The translations under genes and the position numbers were made by a program. Shown here piece by piece: positions 1 to 11,171 of a DNA stretch of 64,000 nucleotides (positions are counted from its first letter, which is position 1; each line of letters opens with the position of its first letter). This DNA is from Stentor coeruleus. Lineage: Eukaryota; Ciliophora; Heterotrichea; Heterotrichida; Stentoridae. The stretch is from NCBI GenBank assembly GCA_001970955.1, contig MPUH01000117.1, positions 37,609 through 101,608 on the forward strand, in the 5' to 3' direction. The notes below the pieces were generated by a model. It worked only from the letters and a program-made list of their open reading frames with translations, was not told where the DNA came from and did not search any database.

Positions 1-1538
1 TGTAAACAAAGGAGACCTAGGACTAAGGCAATTAAAGATTGATCAAAACCTTGATTTTCTAAGAATTTAAGAATAGTAGGTAAAGAGTTAAAAGCACTGT
101 TTAGAAGTTTTGAAGATGATTCTGTAGATTCGTGAAGCCATACAATAAGAAGACTTGATAAATGTTTTATGTTAGAAGTTGATGAGGACATACTTTCGAT
201 TAATAAAGAAAAAACTTTTGAAAGTAAAGTTCCTGAGTGTAGGTCTATAGGAAGATGTACTGCAAGTTGTTTTACGGAATTATTAGAAAATATTACTTGC
301 TCTAATGTTCGGCATAATGAAGGGAGAAGTTCATGTTTTGTGTTGAGGATTTGAAGCAAAGTGTTATTAAAAACTCCTAATGTCCCTGGGATTTCAATAT
401 AGTTAGGCATACATGTAACACGGGATATGAAGTTTTCAGCTATTTTTTTACATCCTGATATGAATATGTTAAGAATCTCAGTGTTTTCTTTATAATTTCC
501 CCCTAAAGCACAATATGTTAACATACAGTCTAAAGTGTCACTATAGTCAGCATGGGCAAAAGATTCAATTTCTCCTGAATTCCCTTGTAATAAAACTTTT
601 AAAAGTTTTAAAGCTGGAAGGTTTTGATCACCTGAACTGGGATATGAAGTTTCAAAAATTTTAGGGATGAGGATTGAGAAATGCTTTTGATTTGCTTGAT
701 GGATTGATGATGATCGGTTTGTACAGGCTAAAATTAGAAACTCGAGGATGGGTATTTTATTAGCACTATCAAGAAGAAGGAAGACTGTACGGGTTATTGA
801 AGGTATTTCACGAATATAATCTTTATTAAAGTCGGTAAGTAAAGTTTTCATAAGTTCGCAACAGTCTTTGACTATGACTGTATCTTCTTCAGACATGATT
901 TCAGAAAGGATTTCAAAAATACCTTGGAAAGCTAAAAGTTTGCAGATATCTTCGTCGTTTTGAGCGATTTTCTTCATAAGTAAAATGCATTCTGTTTAAA
1001 TCTTACCGTTTCTTAAGTAATCAGATGGTTCTTTTAGTGTGTCTAATAAATAATTTACTCTATTCGGCCGCTCATTCAAGTATTTTGGCAGAGCTCCACC
1101 AGCTGGGAGTTTTTCCAATATCTGCATAACAGAGAATTTATACATAGGATTCTGACTCTCCTCTAATATTCTCCATAAAAACCCCAAAAACTCTTCATTC
1201 TATTTGCTTCTTACATTGAAAAAAATCGGGTTCTTATCAATAGCATTTAAAGATATATCAAGCATATTCTGTAATAATTCAGTAGAAAAACTTTGTTCTA
1301 AAGCTTCCTGCCAAACTTCTGATAAATTGTTTAGAATATCATATTTCTCACTAGCTTCAACTAGAAAGTCTAATAATGTTCTAAGTTCATCTGAGAATTG
1401 AAAGGATTTTAGTTCTTGTGAAATTGAAGTGATAAATGATAGAACTTCAGATTCATTATCAAGGTCTGGCAAACTGTTTATATCAAATTTACGATGTTTA
1501 GACCCAAACATTGAAATGATCCCTTTAGTAATGAACAT
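1..1538 (-). CDS. p115/Uso1-like vesicle tethering factor, head domain (3' end outside window)
   Basis: Three exons are visible: 1538-1215, 1199-1007 and 991 to the window edge. They are joined by 15-nt introns at 1200-1214 and 992-1006 (both GTAAG...AG with A at position 10). The spliced product is a continuous alpha-helical, armadillo-like protein of about 500 residues in the window. The stretches RNECILLMKKIA, WLHESTESSSKLL and DQSLIALVLGLLCL resemble the p115/Uso1 globular head. In other eukaryotes p115/Uso1 tethers COPI and COPII vesicles at the Golgi through this head and a C-terminal coiled coil; the coiled coil would lie left of position 1. The start could be the second Met (codon at 1509-1511). 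Family call by resemblance; another armadillo protein is possible. Confidence 0.68.
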
Positions 1539-2050
1539 TTTTATTATATGGTTTTTAATATTAGTAAGGATTTATAGTATAAGAATTTGATACTAAGATT
1601 TGTTTGTGAAAATGTGTTTTACCCTTTTGAAATTAATAGACCTTATAACATTTTTTATTAAGTCTTTCTTAAACTAGATTTTATTCATATATTTAAAATT
1701 CAAAATTTGATTCAAAAATTAAGTTCCATGATTAAGTTATAAATTTACTTTCAAATAATAATTACAGTTTATTCATTGAAATTATAACAAATACTAGCTC
1801 GTCTGTAAATCAAACAAAATAAAACTCTCTATGATGAATAAACGTCAAAATTCATATAAACACCTATAAAGAATATGGTTTAAAATTCATAACAAAGCTC
1901 ATAATTCCTAAAATAAACTTATACAAAGCCAATAAGCTAAACCTGATGTTTATTATTACTTTTAACCATTTACCAAAGTAAAAAATTCATGGTGGAAAAA
2001 TTTGTTAGGACATAGTTCATAAAGATAATAAGTGTCTTATAATTTAGTAA
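1539..2050. other. divergent spacer between p115-like and NDR kinase genes
   Basis: AT-rich, 512 bp, between two divergently transcribed genes, so it should carry both promoters. I see no ORF, RNA gene or repeat. The right half is C-rich and G-poor on the + strand. Confidence 0.5.
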
Positions 2051-3505
2051 ATGGAACCGAAAATCACACCTTATAAAAGACACACAGCCTCAAGTATTTC
2101 TGCTAGTACTAGAGAAAGAGCAGAAGCTGCTAAAGCCTATATCCAAGGAAAATACTTTAAACTTAAGCGTCAAGACTCAGAGAAAAGAGAGTGCTGGGAC
2201 GAGCTTTACAATAAAATGAATGTTATGAATCTTTCTGAAGTAGAAAAGCAAATGATAAAACAAGAAATCTTGCATAAAGATGCTGAACAAATGAGACTCC
2301 GACGCAAACGTATGACCGTATATGATTTTGAGTCAATTGCCATAATAGGAAAAGGTGCATTTGGTGAGGTAAGAGTTGTAAGAAACAAGCAAACCGGAGA
2401 GATCCAAGCTATGAAGAAAATGATTAAATCTGAAATGATAAAAAAAAATCAAGTAATGCATGTAAGAGCTGAAAGAAATGTTTTATCTATAGCTGAAAAT
2501 CCATGGATAGTTGAATTAAAGTATTCATTTCAAGATGAAAACAGTTTGTACTTAGTTATGGAGTATTTACCTGGTGGGGATTTGATGACAATTCTTATGA
2601 AAAGGGATATTTTACCAGAAGATGAAGCTAGGTTTTATATAGCAGAAACAATTCTTGCAGTAGATAGTGTCCATAGGCTGAATTATATTCATAGAGATAT
2701 AAAGCCTGATAATGTTCTAATCGATCGTTCAGGACATGTTAAACTATCTGATTTCGGTTTATGCAAACATAACCAGCTTATTGAAGAGTCTAATAGCATT
2801 AAGAAAATGAATGATGAAGAATTCAAAAAAATCTCAAACAAAACCGGAGATTTCAAACGTAGTAGAGTCCTTGCTTTTTCAACTGTAGGAACTCCAGATT
2901 ACATAGCCCCAGAAGTTTTTAATAAGCAAGGCTATAATCAAACTGTAGATTGGTGGTCAATTGGTGTTATTTTCTATGAAATGGTTGTTGGTTACCCACC
3001 TTTTTTTGCTGATGAACCTTCTATAACATGTCAAAAAATCCTTCATTGGAAAAAAACGTTAAATATTCCAAGGGAAGCTGGTTTATCTAAAGATGCTATT
3101 GATCTTATAAGGAAATTAATTTGTGATCAGACAGAAAGACTTGGATGTCGTGGTGTTGATGAGATTAAAAATCATGCATTTTTTAAAGGGATTGATTGGG
3201 AACGAATAAGAGAAACTAGAGCACCGTGGGTACCAAAAGTAAGGATTATTTAGCTTAATGGGGAAACTGATACATCAAATTTTGATAAATTTGAAGAAAC
3301 TGAACCTTTGTACCCACAGGAAGTTAAGAAGAAAAGATTTAAAAAGGATAGGAATTTTATTGGATATACTTTTAAAAAAGATGAAGAAAATCAAAGACTG
3401 AATCTGGTGAATGCTTTGCAAGAACTTGAAGCTGTTAGGAAGTCAGGAGTGAGGAAATCCTCAGCACCTGTGAAATATTTCCAGAACAAAAGTGACGCTT
3501 ATTAA
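2051..3505 (+). CDS. NDR/LATS-family AGC kinase
   Basis: Two exons, 2051-3238 and 3254-3505, joined across a 15-nt intron (3239-3253); 479 aa. Residues about 20-88 form the basic helical MOB-binding region typical of NDR kinases. The kinase domain follows: GKGAFGEV, Lys122 in AMKK, HRDIKPDN (Asp216) and DFG at 234-236. A basic NDR-type insert precedes the activation segment AFSTVGTPDYIAPE (Ser277). Exon 2 supplies the hydrophobic motif FIGYTF, with Thr435 matching the NDR site phosphorylated by MST/Hippo kinases. All catalytic residues are present. NDR kinases act with MOB1 in polarity, morphogenesis and cell-cycle control. Without splicing the protein would lose its regulatory hydrophobic motif, which supports the intron. 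Confidence 0.93.
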
Positions 3506-3657
3506 TTAAGATTTATTAGATTTTTAGAGCTGGTTTGGAGAAGGTTGTGTTTTGGGTTTTAATGTTTATAGGAGTATTTGATTTTTTCACACAATTTTTT
3601 TGTAATAATTATCCTTTATCCGACAATTATATGATTTACAATTAAGACATTTAATTA

Positions 3658-4422
3658 TTAAAATGGGTATCCACTTGCGATAACTTTATTGCATTTACTG
3701 CAAGAGTGTTGAAACTCCTGATATTTATCCCAATTCTCAAGATCAGAGCATGTCTCAACAAAATTACTAACACAACATATAAGTTTCCAAAACGGCAAAG
3801 TAGGCATTTTAATCGTAACTTCAGTTGTCGTATCTAAATCACAATATGGACAATAAACTCTACAAGGTAAAATCCCAAGTTGAGTTGTCTCTGGGATTTC
3901 TTCTTGAGTATTCATTCCTAAAGTTGTAAAATTTTCATCAGGTTTTGTAGCACCATTATAATAATCATTAAGTTCACTATTTTCATTTTCTTGGAAATCT
4001 TCTTCAACTTCTGAACAAGATTTTTTTACAAAAGAACCTGTTGATGATCTTGGGTCAGTTGTTGAGGCGAATAATGAGTTTTTAGGAGGTGCTGATAATG
4101 TTTGGATGATTTCTTCGTCGTCAATACTATCGAAACTTGTATTTTCTTTGGTAAAGCTGTAGATTTCGCTTAGGTTTCGAATAACTACGCTGGGTTGGCG
4201 ACGATGAGTTGGTGTGCTTTTACTTTGTATTAGTCCAGGGTATTTGAAAGGTCTTGTTTGTGATGCTTCAGGGTTTGGAGTCATTATCGTGTCTAGACTG
4301 AAATTTGAAGGTCTTGGTGTTGGACATTTCGTTTCTTCAGATTTTGTTTTTTTAAGCAGTACTAAGTATTGATTAAACGATAAATTTCTAGGTACCTTAT
4401 TGCCCGCCTTAGTATTTTGCAT
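3658..4422 (-). CDS. LITAF-domain protein
   Basis: 254 aa, single exon. The first ~180 residues are low complexity, rich in Ser, Thr, Pro and Glu, and probably disordered. The C-terminal ~75 residues match the LITAF (SIMPLE) domain: CPYCD, then a hydrophobic stretch (PFWKLICCVSNFV), then HSCSKCNKVIASG. In known members the CxxC and HxCxxC halves form one zinc site and the hydrophobic part dips into late endosomal or lysosomal membranes. The long N-terminal extension is unlike the short animal proteins. Convergent with the NDR kinase gene, 152 bp apart. Confidence 0.8.
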   Translation of the reverse strand: MQNTKAGNKVPRNLSFNQYLVLLKKTKSEETKCPTPRPSNFSLDTIMTPNPEASQTRPFKYPGLIQSKSTPTHRRQPSVVIRNLSEIYSFTKENTSFDSIDDEEIIQTLSAPPKNSLFASTTDPRSSTGSFVKKSCSEVEEDFQENENSELNDYYNGATKPDENFTTLGMNTQEEIPETTQLGILPCRVYCPYCDLDTTTEVTIKMPTLPFWKLICCVSNFVETCSDLENWDKYQEFQHSCSKCNKVIASGYPF

Positions 4423-5036
4423 TTATATCTAGTCTAGCTTTACTTCAGGTAATGTGCGTAATTATATAAGTATTTTTATTCACTAATATAATTTTATAGT
4501 AATGATAGAATTTTTTTTGATAAACTCAGTGAATTTATTAGTTTTCTAATGGAAAGTATGATGTTAAATATTGTGAAATAAAGATTGTCTAAAGTTAGAA
4601 TAATTTATTAATGTAGTATATTTTATGCAGTTTTATTATATTAAATAAGAATAGAATATATCATTTAGGTATAATTAGTTTAGTGTATTTAGATTTAGTA
4701 TAATATATAAAAAGATAACTCCTTCAAAACTATTATTTTCTACTAATAAACAAAATCCACCCATTTCATAAAATCATTTAAATTCCCTTGTTCTTAAACA
4801 CACAGTTCATATAATAGTTTCTAAATCTAATAACAAAAACTTATTCAACTCAATATCCTCTTATCATAATTTCCATACACTATTTTCCAAATCCCAAAAA
4901 ATTCATTCCTCCATAAACAACTCAACCCGCCATTCATCAAAAAAATCTCCAATCTCAACATATCATTCATAACAACTTATCTATTAAACCCATTGGTTTT
5001 TTCCTCTTAGTTTCCTCAAGTTTATCAATGAAAAAC

Positions 5037-5653
5037 CTAAAAATACACAAAGCTAATATTCTTCAAAGCAATGAGTCCAAGTACATAAATTCATGTATAT
5101 CCAAATGGCTACAATCCTTCTTATAGTTAAAAATATTAATCTAAATCCAATAGTCTGATTGAAACACCTCCAGAAATTTTACCAATCGTCAAATCCCAAG
5201 CTATAATTATCATAGAAATAACTTTACCACATAAAATATGATTATTAATTAGATGTCCAACAAAAAGTGTATTTAACACTAAAAGTACTATAAAAAAATC
5301 ATATCCCCAATAAAAGTTTCAGTATTCATATACCCATCTATAATATCATAATCCACTAGATATAAGAATATATTCCATCTAACAAATCTTCTAAGAATTG
5401 CTGAAATAAATTGAACTATTATATATAAAAGAAGCTCAATCATATGATTTTTGATTTAAAATTTTTTCTTGTCATCTATAGAAAATTATTCCTATTCCCA
5501 CTACTGGGTTAAAGTGAGCATCTGAGATAAAACATATTAAACATATTGCGTATAATAAGAAAATACCTATGGCAAAGGCTTACCCGCGCTTATACCTACA
5601 GTAAAAAGTAGGAGAAATATGCTGACTACTTCAACAAAGACCCTTATTAGCAT
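5037..5653 (-). pseudogene. aquaporin/MIP-family pseudogene
   Basis: Not an intact ORF; pieces in several frames line up in MIP order. First, helix 1 (FLLLFTVGISAGKPLP). Then, one base out of frame, a second helix leading to SDAHFNPVVGIG, the first NPA loop (NPV here). Then helix 3 (ELLLYIIVQFISAIL), a further helix pair ending in GKISGGVSI where the second NPA is lost, and a helix-6-like IYVLGLIAL preceded by an in-frame TGA where aquaporins usually have Trp. I count at least three frame breaks plus stops. A 17-nt GTA..AG string at the first break could be read as an intron, but splicing it would remove the conserved-looking KPLPIG, so a frameshift is preferred. Probably dead; sequence error alone is unlikely to explain this many defects. 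Confidence 0.6.
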
Positions 5654-5705
5654 ATTTATTTAGATAGTTAGAAACCATTGTATTAGTTTCTTGTATGATT
5701 AGAAG

Positions 5706-6074
5706 AGAAAAAGAGTATTTTTTAGGTAAGAGATGATGCTTGAGAGTTGGGTAATTAAATTTTGTAAGGATGGATATAAAATAGTCTAAATAGTTCCCTT
5801 AAGACTGTCTTCAACAAATAATAACAGAACTATTCAATAGTAATCCTAATTATATATCTTGGGGGGCTAGTTAAGTTAAGTAATACTTANAGAAAAAGAG
5901 TATTTTTTAGGTAAGAGATGATGCTTGAGAGTTGGGTAATTAAATTTTGTAAGGGTGGATATAAAATAGTCTAAATAGTTCCCTTAAGACTGTCTTCAAC
6001 AAATAATAACAAAACTATTCAATAGTAATCCTAATTATATATCTTGGGGGGCTAGTTAAGTTAAGTAATACTTA
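5706..6074. repeat. direct duplication around N at 5890
   Basis: 5706-5889 and 5891-6074 are nearly identical 184-bp copies with a few substitutions, separated by a single N. Best read as overlapping contig ends (two haplotypes) joined without merging. Confidence 0.85.
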
Positions 6075-6114
6075 TAAGCATACACTCTGAAATGTGAAAT
6101 GGATGGTAATATAA

Positions 6115-7689
6115 ATGCAAAATAAACCTGTGGCCAAAATTCCTGCACAATTGTACGTGGGCGGTCTCGACAGCAAAGTATTAGAAAGTGATTTATACAA
6201 TTTGCTAAAACGCTTTGGGGAAATCTCGAATATTAGGCTTTGCCGTGGTGCTGACTCAACCTACGCATTTATCGCATTCAAAGATCCAGAAATAGCTACT
6301 CAAGTACAACGTGAACTTAATGGCTACGAGTTTCGTAATAAGCATATCCACATCTCAAAGGTCATTCAAAACCAATGGGAATATGTGGCTAATATCTTCG
6401 TAAAAAACATCCCTGAGTCAATAACCCCAAAAGATTTTGGAGAGCAATTCATTAAATACGGTCCGATAATTTCATGCAAATTATGCCACGATGATCAAGG
6501 AAAGTCTTTAGGCTATGGCTTTGTCCAATATGAAACTTCAGAATATGCTGAACAAGCTATAAAAAACATGAATGGGAAGTTCTGGCAAGGTAATGAACTT
6601 ATGGTTCAGAATTTTGTCCCATTTGGAATGCGAATTAGTGCTACAGCGAATTCGAATTTGTATGTTAGAGGTTTTCCAGCATATTACACTGAAGATGATC
6701 TGAAAGATGCTTTTGCCCCATATGGCAAAGTACTTTCAGCTGCTAAAATGTTAGATAACAGCCGTGCTTACGGATTTGTCTGTTTTTCTAGTGCTCAAGA
6801 AGCACGTTCAGCATGTGAGGGCAAAAACAACACACACGAAAAAGACTTCACATGGTACGTAACACCCCACATGAGTAAAATCCACAGGAAAAAAGTTCTA
6901 AGGGAGCAGTATTTAATGCAAGTGGAAGAATGGAAGAAAAAAAACTTGTACATTAGAAACCTAGACAAAAGCATAGATGAAAGCAGATTAGCTGATATAT
7001 GCCGGGAATACGGCCCAATAAAATCTTTAAAAATATGCAAACTTGAAAATATCAAATATGATGCTGAAGGTAACTGCACTAAAGAAGCTGTGTCAAAAGA
7101 AATCGCATATGTGCATTTTGAACATGAACATCATGCAAACATAGCTTTAAACGAACTTCAAAAAAAACTTATTGAAGGCAAAAAACTATATGTAGCTAAA
7201 TGGAAATCTAGAGATGCATTAAAAAAGCTTATATTCCAATCTAAAGCTCAAAAAAACATGAAGTTCCAATCAATGACTAATAGAAGTTATTTACCTCCAA
7301 GAGCTGTACCTATGATGCCACTTATGGGAAAACCTAATATGATGCCATTTCCCCAAATGCCTAGAGGACGTGCTCCAAGGACTGTTAATTATCATCAACC
7401 TCCAATGCCAATTGTACAAGAACAAAAAAAGCCACAAGCTCCACGTATTGAAGGTGTTGAACAATATACAACAAGAGATTTAGGTGAAAAATTATATCCA
7501 ATGGTATTAAAAATCACAAATCAACAGGTTGTTGGGAAAATTACAGGCATGTTGTTAGAAATGGATAAATTTGAAGTGATAAATCTGATTAATGATGAAA
7601 ATATACTTAGAGGAAGAGTTAGAGAAGCTGTTGAAGTACTGAAAAAAGCTTGGGCTCAAAGGAAAACTTGGCCATGCTCCCAAATCTAG
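6115..7689 (+). CDS. poly(A)-binding protein (PABP)
   Basis: 524 aa, single exon. Four RRMs in order, near residues 12-85, 96-172, 180-255 and 275-370, each with RNP2/RNP1-like motifs (LYVGGL, IFVKNI, LYVRGF, LYIRNL; GYGFVQY, AYGFVCF). A Pro/Met-rich linker leads to a C-terminal MLLE domain containing KITGMLLEMD. This is the full cytoplasmic PABP architecture: RRMs bind mRNA poly(A) and contact eIF4G, while MLLE binds PAM2 peptides. RRM3 and RRM4 are longer and more diverged than in animals. The gene converges on the phosphatase gene with 43 bp between stops, so 3' UTRs must be very short. Confidence 0.95.
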   Translation: MQNKPVAKIPAQLYVGGLDSKVLESDLYNLLKRFGEISNIRLCRGADSTYAFIAFKDPEIATQVQRELNGYEFRNKHIHISKVIQNQWEYVANIFVKNIPESITPKDFGEQFIKYGPIISCKLCHDDQGKSLGYGFVQYETSEYAEQAIKNMNGKFWQGNELMVQNFVPFGMRISATANSNLYVRGFPAYYTEDDLKDAFAPYGKVLSAAKMLDNSRAYGFVCFSSAQEARSACEGKNNTHEKDFTWYVTPHMSKIHRKKVLREQYLMQVEEWKKKNLYIRNLDKSIDESRLADICREYGPIKSLKICKLENIKYDAEGNCTKEAVSKEIAYVHFEHEHHANIALNELQKKLIEGKKLYVAKWKSRDALKKLIFQSKAQKNMKFQSMTNRSYLPPRAVPMMPLMGKPNMMPFPQMPRGRAPRTVNYHQPPMPIVQEQKKPQAPRIEGVEQYTTRDLGEKLYPMVLKITNQQVVGKITGMLLEMDKFEVINLINDENILRGRVREAVEVLKKAWAQRKTWPCSQI

Positions 7690-7732
7690 GGTAATTAGTT
7701 AATTTTCTTAGGTTATTAAAAGAATCATTGAA

Positions 7733-9198
7733 TTACAAATTTAAATTCAGATGTGGGTTTGGGTTCCCTTTAAGTATTTCTTTTATCATTTGGTCCTTAA
7801 GTTCTTTTAATGCTATACGAATATCTGGTACTCCTTTTTTAGCAATTTGCACTAGTATTGGCAACAACTCATTCAAGGCTGTATCGTTAGGATCATCAAA
7901 CCAACTTTTAATGAATATCCCATTATGAGGTTGCAATTGGAAATTCTCAGCAACATTGTCTACAATTATAACTTTTGATAAATCCCTTCCTAATTTACTC
8001 AAATCCTTTATAAAAAAATTTCCTTTCTTCACACTATGTTGTCTATACAATCTATGTTTTATATAAGCATTTGGGTCAAGTTGATCTAACACCCAATCCG
8101 CGTACTCTAATTAAAAATTACATCTTGTAATCCAGCTGTAAAAATAACAACTTCATACCATTCGCTAGCGGCCTTAAGAAAATCTTCACATCCTGGACGT
8201 ATATAAACAGTACCTTCTTCTTCACCTTGTACAAAATGGACAAGTGTTTCATCTAAATCCAAAACTAAAGTATAAGTCCCAGATGGACTATGTGTAAGAA
8301 AAGGTTCATTAGGTTTAATCATTATCGGTTCACTTAAAGATATAGCTTGACATAAAGCATCTCTAACAATAACATAAGTGAGCTTACTTGCTGTTTTTAA
8401 TATAGAAAATATCGATGTAGATAAAGCTGTTTGTTTTAAACTCTTTCTGAAATGTTTGCATATTTCTTTAAGTAATCCTGATAATATTTCAGTACTTTGA
8501 TTAAGACTTATAGCTTTTTGTGTTACGTTATTCATTCTTCTTGATGAAATTATATCTTGAAGTTTTTTAAACATAGTCGTTGCTGGTAAACGAACTTTGG
8601 AATATAGTAAATAAAGGATTTCTATATAGTTTTGATGGATAAAAAGCATAAGGTTTTTAAGATTGTTTATAGCATCATCTGTACGGTATAATTCTCCTGA
8701 AATCATAACTCCACATAATTCAACTATTAAAGCTTTACGTACCCATTTTTTGGATTTAAGGTCTTTGAAGCAGTCTTCGATTTCGTAAATTTTGCTGGTT
8801 TTTATTGTTTCCCAAAACTCTTCCCGGATGAGGTTGAAATTTTTTGATTCTTGGACGTTCTGGACCATTTCCCAGAGCTTGTTTTCGATTTTTATATAGA
8901 AAGACAGTTTGAGTTTTGCTATTGGAGAGTTGTTCCTAGATGAGTTTTTAGATGAAATTAAGGTTTTACGGACTTGCTTCATGAGTTCTTCGGTAAATGA
9001 GCTGTTTGGGGATGGAAGGGGGTCTGTGTGGATTTTTTTGCCTTTTGAGGATTTGGCTTTAGCTATCGAGCTCCTTCTTTGGGTTATGCATGGGGTTGAG
9101 GATCTTTTCAGAAGTGGCAAATGATTGTTACTGCTTCTTTTTCCTGACTTCATATTTAAATTATCAGATCGAGATAAGAGTTTGATGGAAAATATCAC
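7733..9198 (-). CDS. FCP1/SCP-type HAD phosphatase
   Basis: Exon 1 is 9198-8122 and exon 2 is 8104-7733. They are joined by a 17-nt intron (8105-8121), the only non-15-nt intron I can place. Removing 17 nt restores FTAGLQDYADWVLDQLD, the conserved motif between the two halves of the FCP/SCP fold; removing 15 nt gives an early stop. About 482 aa from the outer Met or 467 from an inner Met at 9153, whose AT-rich upstream context resembles neighbouring genes. The HAD motif DLDETLVH (near residue 314) supplies the catalytic Asp pair, and KVIIVDNVAEN is the late HAD motif. A ~300-residue N-terminal extension is basic and then helical. Such enzymes dephosphorylate Ser/Thr, for example on the RNA polymerase II CTD. 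The substrate here is unknown. Confidence 0.82.
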
Positions 9199-9687
9199 AA
9201 TTTTAGATAAGGGGTGAGTATTATTAGTAGAAAAGAGAGAGTTTTGTTAAGGTAATAGAAATGTATTAGATTTGTTAAGATTAAAAAGATTATGGTTTAG
9301 TTATGGATTAATAATTAGGTTATTGGTTTCAAGTTTTTTTTTTCAAATATAGTAAATGTTTTTTTGGGATGTTAAGATTTATAGTAAAGATATTTTATTA
9401 ATAATAGTCTATATGAGTTATAAAAGATAAAAAGATAATTCTTTAGTCTAATCAGTTTAAGTAAATATTTGAATTGTGTAAGAAATTATTAGATATTTTA
9501 ATATAAGACTTGTAAAAGAAAGAATGATAAGGGGATGAATGTAGTAAATATAAAGAAGGAAATGTAAAGAAAAGAGATTATTATTGTTTAGCTTTTTAAG
9601 TCTATTATGGAGATTTACAGTTTTGACAAATGCGATAATAGAGTTTATGGTTAAATAATACATTAAATATCTTAAAAATCAAAATAA
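9199..9687. other. spacer, no gene seen
   Basis: AT-rich. The left ~250 bp are G-rich and C-poor on +. A 68-codon minus-strand ORF at 9457-9663 is composed almost only of AT-rich codons and looks like chance. Confidence 0.5.
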
Positions 9688-10452
9688 CTAATTATTATCA
9701 ACTTCATCTTTATAATACGAAGCATATCGTGGTCTGATTTTAAATCGCTTTTTATATGATGCATACTCTTCACTTGAAGAGATTTTTTTTAAGTTTTTTA
9801 GTTTATCTTCTGGACTCGATGATTCTTTATTAAAAAAATCAGGAGATAAATGGTTACAAAGAGGATTTATACTACTACCTATAGATGAACTGTTGTTTTT
9901 TAGACTATCCTCGTTTGTTTGTTCAAAAATCATCGGTTTTGAGAAATCTAGATGAGAGAGTTTTGAATTTTTTGAGGAATGGCCTATATTTTCAAACTTA
10001 TCAAATACATTTTTCAAGTTGTCATCAGCATATATACTCATATATCGTTTACCAATATTTTTCTTTCTTTCTAATGCTTTGTTTACATAGTCTATAGTTG
10101 AGGATTTCATATCTTGTATATGTTTTTTTATAGCTTTACTCTTTTCTAGGACATCAAAAAGAAATTCATTTCTTGGTGGACGGATTGGAACAGGTTTTGT
10201 TGATAATTTAGTCAGTCCAAGAGTTATTTTGCTTGAAATACAGGTTTTATTTGCAAATAAAAGGGTTGATTTTGAAATCTTTCCGATGGAGTATTGGTTA
10301 TTTAATCTTGAAAATAATTTAGAAGGCATGTGAGCTGGATGCTTTATAATTTTGGAATTAGTCCTTGGATGAATACCGTAATTTAATATTGGAAGTGAGA
10401 TAATACGCTTGTGATGTTTATAAGCTACAACTAAAGGAACTTTTTCTGTCAT
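9688..10452 (-). CDS. hypothetical basic protein
   Basis: 254 aa, not recognised. Rich in Lys, Ser and Asn, predicted soluble, with no clear domain, signal peptide or membrane helix. A short helical stretch lies near residues 100-135 and a basic Tyr-rich tail at the end. Codon use resembles the neighbouring genes. A 15-nt GTT...TAG string with A at position 10 overlaps the stop; if it were an intron the protein would end in LF instead of VDNN. I prefer the simple stop because every supported intron here starts GTA. Confidence 0.6.
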   Translation of the reverse strand: MTEKVPLVVAYKHHKRIISLPILNYGIHPRTNSKIIKHPAHMPSKLFSRLNNQYSIGKISKSTLLFANKTCISSKITLGLTKLSTKPVPIRPPRNEFLFDVLEKSKAIKKHIQDMKSSTIDYVNKALERKKNIGKRYMSIYADDNLKNVFDKFENIGHSSKNSKLSHLDFSKPMIFEQTNEDSLKNNSSSIGSSINPLCNHLSPDFFNKESSSPEDKLKNLKKISSSEEYASYKKRFKIRPRYASYYKDEVDNN

Positions 10453-11171
10453 TTTTAATCTTTTTAATATTCTTTATTCAAAATTCTTATTCATTTTGTG
10501 CATGTTTAAATTGATAAAACAATTATTAGATGTTTGTTTAATTGCTTGTGCATTTTAATAAAAAAATAAAAGTTCTTTGATGGTTTCTTAATGTTTAAAA
10601 TTAAAATAAGATTATTTTGTTAATTAATTAGTTATGAATTCAAGTCCATTTTTAAAGATAGCATTTTTAAGTATATGTATTTTGATATAAACAAGAAAAT
10701 AGAAAACTTATTGTGGAATGAATTATCACTAAATTTTTTTTTTTTAGTGTGTGTTTGTGGTTGTGAAAAAATTCAACTTGCAAAATTGATATTTGTAAAA
10801 TATGAAATATTACTAGGATTCAAAACATTAAATTTTATATGATAATAACTTTATTTGAATATACTCTAAAGATTTATTTAGCATTAACTTCTATAAGTTT
10901 AATTATATTTTTAATCAATCATAATCAATAAAATCATTCCATAATTTCTAGATAAATCATATCAAACTCTTCAGTATACAACACAATTATTTTAATTCCA
11001 AGATTGAATCATAACACCAGCAGATTAATTTTTTACAATATCAAATCTTTATCAAATCCTTCATATAATATTTTTGATTAACCCCCATTAACTAATATCT
11101 AATCCACCCAATATATTTTTCTTTCTAACTTAAAATCAAGTTTAGCTATTAAAAAAATGTTACTCTTATAC
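10453..11171. other. spacer, no gene seen
   Basis: 719 bp, very AT-rich, no ORF or RNA gene recognised. The right end (about 10980-11150) is C-rich and G-poor on +, although the gene to the right is on the minus strand and this is its 3' side. Confidence 0.5.

Larger units (their letters stand above)
4423..6114. other. long spacer with aquaporin relic and a contig-overlap duplication
   Basis: No intact gene. The minus strand at 5037-5653 holds a broken MIP/aquaporin gene (listed separately). A 184-bp direct duplication surrounds the N at 5890. About 4440-4690 is G-rich and about 4730-5000 C-rich on the + strand, the spacer skew described in the findings. Confidence 0.6.

Noticed and set aside
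4398-4440. 15-nt GTA..AG string upstream of the LITAF gene start as a 5' intron
   Set aside because: It has G, not A, at position 10, and no upstream ATG exon is present.
9457-9663. 68-codon ORF on -
   Set aside because: Ile/Leu/Tyr/Asn filler from AT-rich spacer, no supporting context.
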